The translations under genes were made by a program, and so were the position numbers. Source: Ruminococcaceae bacterium UBA6845 (GTDB lineage: Bacteria > Bacillota > Clostridia > Oscillospirales > Acutalibacteraceae). Taken from it: a stretch of 6,690 nt of DNA. The notes beneath the pieces were generated by a model. It was given only the letters and a program-made list of their open reading frames with translations, ran no database searches and had not been told where the DNA came from. Every line of letters starts with the position of its first letter. Positions within the stretch are counted from its first letter, which is position 1. Positions 5,878 through 6,690 of the stretch are shown here, in pieces. The stretch is taken from NCBI GenBank assembly GCA_002449395.1, contig DKDP01000007.1, positions 1 through 6,690 of the forward strand. The letters run 5' to 3'.

Positions 5878-6532
5878 AATTTATTTTCTCCTGTAAGGTG
5901 AGAGGCAACAGATTGTCCACTTTTCCGTACAGTTCTTTGTAAAGTGATTTCTTGACGGTTGTCATTGCAACGGGAAGCCCCGTCAGCTTGGACACCTCGT
6001 CGGCATATCTGAGCGAATCGAGAACATCCTGCGGAGTTGTCTCCTCGCCGAGATTTGAATTGTTTATAATAGCCGTAAACTTCATTGATGCGGCTTTCTC
6101 AATCTCGTTCATAACCTCAAGGGTGCTGTATGCGTCCCTTGTCAGCGGTCTGTACATATTTATAACGAGATACATTTCGTAGTCATTTTCACGGTCTATG
6201 CTTTCCGAATATCTGCCGAGAGCATAAGCGCCTCTGTCATCGCCGCCGATATCCATAACGGCATATTCACTGCGGTCGTCAATTACGGAATAAATATCCT
6301 GCGGAAGTGACGGAAGATCGACATTCGAGCTTGCAAACTCGGAGCAGATGAGCCTGATTCCCGCCTCTTTCAGCTCCTTTTCGCTGTCCTTGGTTCTGAA
6401 GTAGGGATTGACGATATCAAGATCGGCAACCGCAACCTCAAGCCCCTGCTTTCTCAGCTTGAAAGCGTAATTGACGGCTATATTCGTTTTTCCGCTGCCG
6501 TAGTGTCCGGCAAAAAGCGTTATGCGCTTCAT
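5876..6532 (-). CDS. P-loop NTPase of the MinD/ParA/CobQ type, first gene of the VOR operon
   Basis: 218-aa predicted cytosolic ATP-binding protein. The N-terminus carries the P-loop GHYGSGKT (9-16) right after a hydrophobic strand (ITLFAGH). The segment VADLDIVNPYFRT (35-47) resembles the switch I region, and VMDIGGDDRGA (92-102) the Walker B/switch II region of SIMIBI-class NTPases; IINNSN (155-160) may contribute to base recognition. It lacks the second lysine of the deviant Walker A (KGGxGKT) typical of ParA/MinD: the corresponding stretch is HYGSG. No membrane-targeting helix or Cys motif is visible, so FeS scaffolding of the ApbC/Mrp kind is not supported. The start ATG at 6532 has GGGGTGA upstream. 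The gene lies 12 nt before the ferredoxin subunit, so it is co-transcribed with the oxidoreductase. I recall similar ATP-binding proteins next to this enzyme in other Clostridia. Function is unknown; a role in assembly or control of the enzyme is inference. Confidence 0.85.
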   Translation of the reverse strand: MKRITLFAGHYGSGKTNIAVNYAFKLRKQGLEVAVADLDIVNPYFRTKDSEKELKEAGIRLICSEFASSNVDLPSLPQDIYSVIDDRSEYAVMDIGGDDRGAYALGRYSESIDRENDYEMYLVINMYRPLTRDAYSTLEVMNEIEKAASMKFTAIINNSNLGEETTPQDVLDSLRYADEVSKLTGLPVAMTTVKKSLYKELYGKVDNLLPLTLQEKIN

Positions 6533-6553
6533 AATTTCACCCCAAGATAGATT

Positions 6554-6639
6554 TTAGATTTCAGACGTTAGATGTTAGATATATATTATTTCAGATTCGG
6601 TATGTCCGATAATTATATCTAACATCTGTTAATACCTAA
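6554..6639. repeat. Intergenic inverted repeat with tandem GTTAGAT heptamers
   Basis: Two perfect 14-bp arms, AGATGTTAGATATA at 6570-6583 and its complement at 6614-6627, flank a 30-nt loop that contains a small TCGG/CCGA stem. Similarity extends loosely outward (TTAGATTTCAGAC against TTAGGTATTAACAG on the other side). Inside are a tandem GTTAGATGTTAGAT (6567-6580) and a repeated ATTTCAGA (6558-6565, 6588-6595). No U-tract fits a terminator. The minus-strand sequence TATAAT (6612-6617) sits in one arm. It looks like a short dispersed intergenic repeat, possibly a MITE; only a genome-wide search could show this. Confidence 0.6.
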
Positions 6640-6640
6640 A
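6612..6640 (-). promoter_or_regulatory. Possible promoter of the VOR operon inside the repeat
   Basis: Minus-strand TATAAT (6612-6617) is perfect, but the hexamer 17 nt upstream (TTTAGG, 6635-6640) matches the -35 consensus at only 3 positions. Transcription would start near 6605, about 73 nt before the first ATG. Since the TATAAT is made by the repeat sequence itself, it may be fortuitous, and the true promoter could lie beyond the window. Confidence 0.3.
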
Positions 6641-6668
6641 TCGGCGTGCCATACCTTATATTCGCAGT

Positions 6669-6684
6669 CTCCCTCTTGAGGGAG
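6669..6684. repeat. CTCCCTC/GAGGGAG palindrome at the window edge
   Basis: Seven-base arms CTCCCTC (6669-6675) and GAGGGAG (6678-6684) flank TT, and GTGGCA follows to the edge. There is no U-tract, so it is not a terminator. I recall similar CTCCCTC...GAGGGAGGTGGCA ends in dispersed repeats of Oscillospiraceae genomes; this is memory, not a search. It may be the end of a repeat that continues outside the window. Confidence 0.4.
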
Positions 6685-6690
6685 GTGGCA

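Noticed and set aside
6558..6599. CodY-like boxes around the two ATTTCAGA copies
   Set aside because: Compared with AATTTTCWGAAAATT the best copy agrees at about 9 of 15 positions, mostly in the TTTCAGA core; too weak for a call, though CodY control of branched-chain genes would make biological sense.
6533..6690. T-box or other riboswitch leader for the amino-acid operon
   Set aside because: No T-box sequence, specifier-like stem or terminator hairpin with a U-tract was found in the 158 nt available.

Overview
The window reads as chromosome of an anaerobic Firmicute of the class Clostridia, most plausibly an Oscillospiraceae/Ruminococcaceae gut or rumen organism. This is inferred from a ferredoxin-dependent 2-oxoacid oxidoreductase, an HPr kinase of the Gram-positive type, strong GGAGG-type ribosome binding sites, sigma-A-like promoters and AT-rich intergenic spacers. 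No species can be named from the sequence alone. All eight recognisable genes lie on the minus strand, so the window is read from right to left.

Right edge (6690 to 6533): non-coding and AT-rich. It holds a 14-bp perfect inverted repeat with tandem heptamers and, at the very edge, a CTCCCTC/GAGGGAG palindrome. Both look like parts of short dispersed intergenic repeats. Any promoter for the following operon must lie here or further upstream.

Central operon (6532 to 1404), seven tightly packed genes: a P-loop NTPase of the MinD/ParA/CobQ type; a complete four-subunit 2-oxoacid:ferredoxin oxidoreductase in the order delta (2x[4Fe-4S] ferredoxin), alpha (VorB-like), beta (TPP and FeS), gamma; a nitrilase-superfamily amidase resembling omega-amidase; and a branched-chain aminotransferase (ilvE). 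Junctions are 12 nt, 5 nt, a 1-nt overlap, a 4-nt ATGA overlap, a short overlap and 25 nt. A strong hairpin-plus-U-tract terminator ends the unit. The enzymes link branched-chain acyl-CoA, CO2 and reduced ferredoxin, through branched-chain 2-oxoacids, to valine, leucine and isoleucine. In an anaerobe this can run oxidatively (amino acid fermentation, branched acyl-CoA supply) or reductively (amino acid synthesis from branched short-chain acids, as known for rumen cellulolytic bacteria).

Left part: a single gene for an unrecognised 180-aa protein (four N-terminal cysteines, three membrane segments) with two candidate promoters, an inverted repeat and its own terminator (1163 to about 585). Then comes hprK (HPr kinase/phosphorylase), with a near-ideal promoter, cut by the window edge just after its Walker A motif.

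No tRNA, rRNA, CRISPR array, transposase or recognisable riboswitch was seen. The main unexplained items are the operon-leading P-loop NTPase, the intergenic repeats and the Cys-rich membrane protein.
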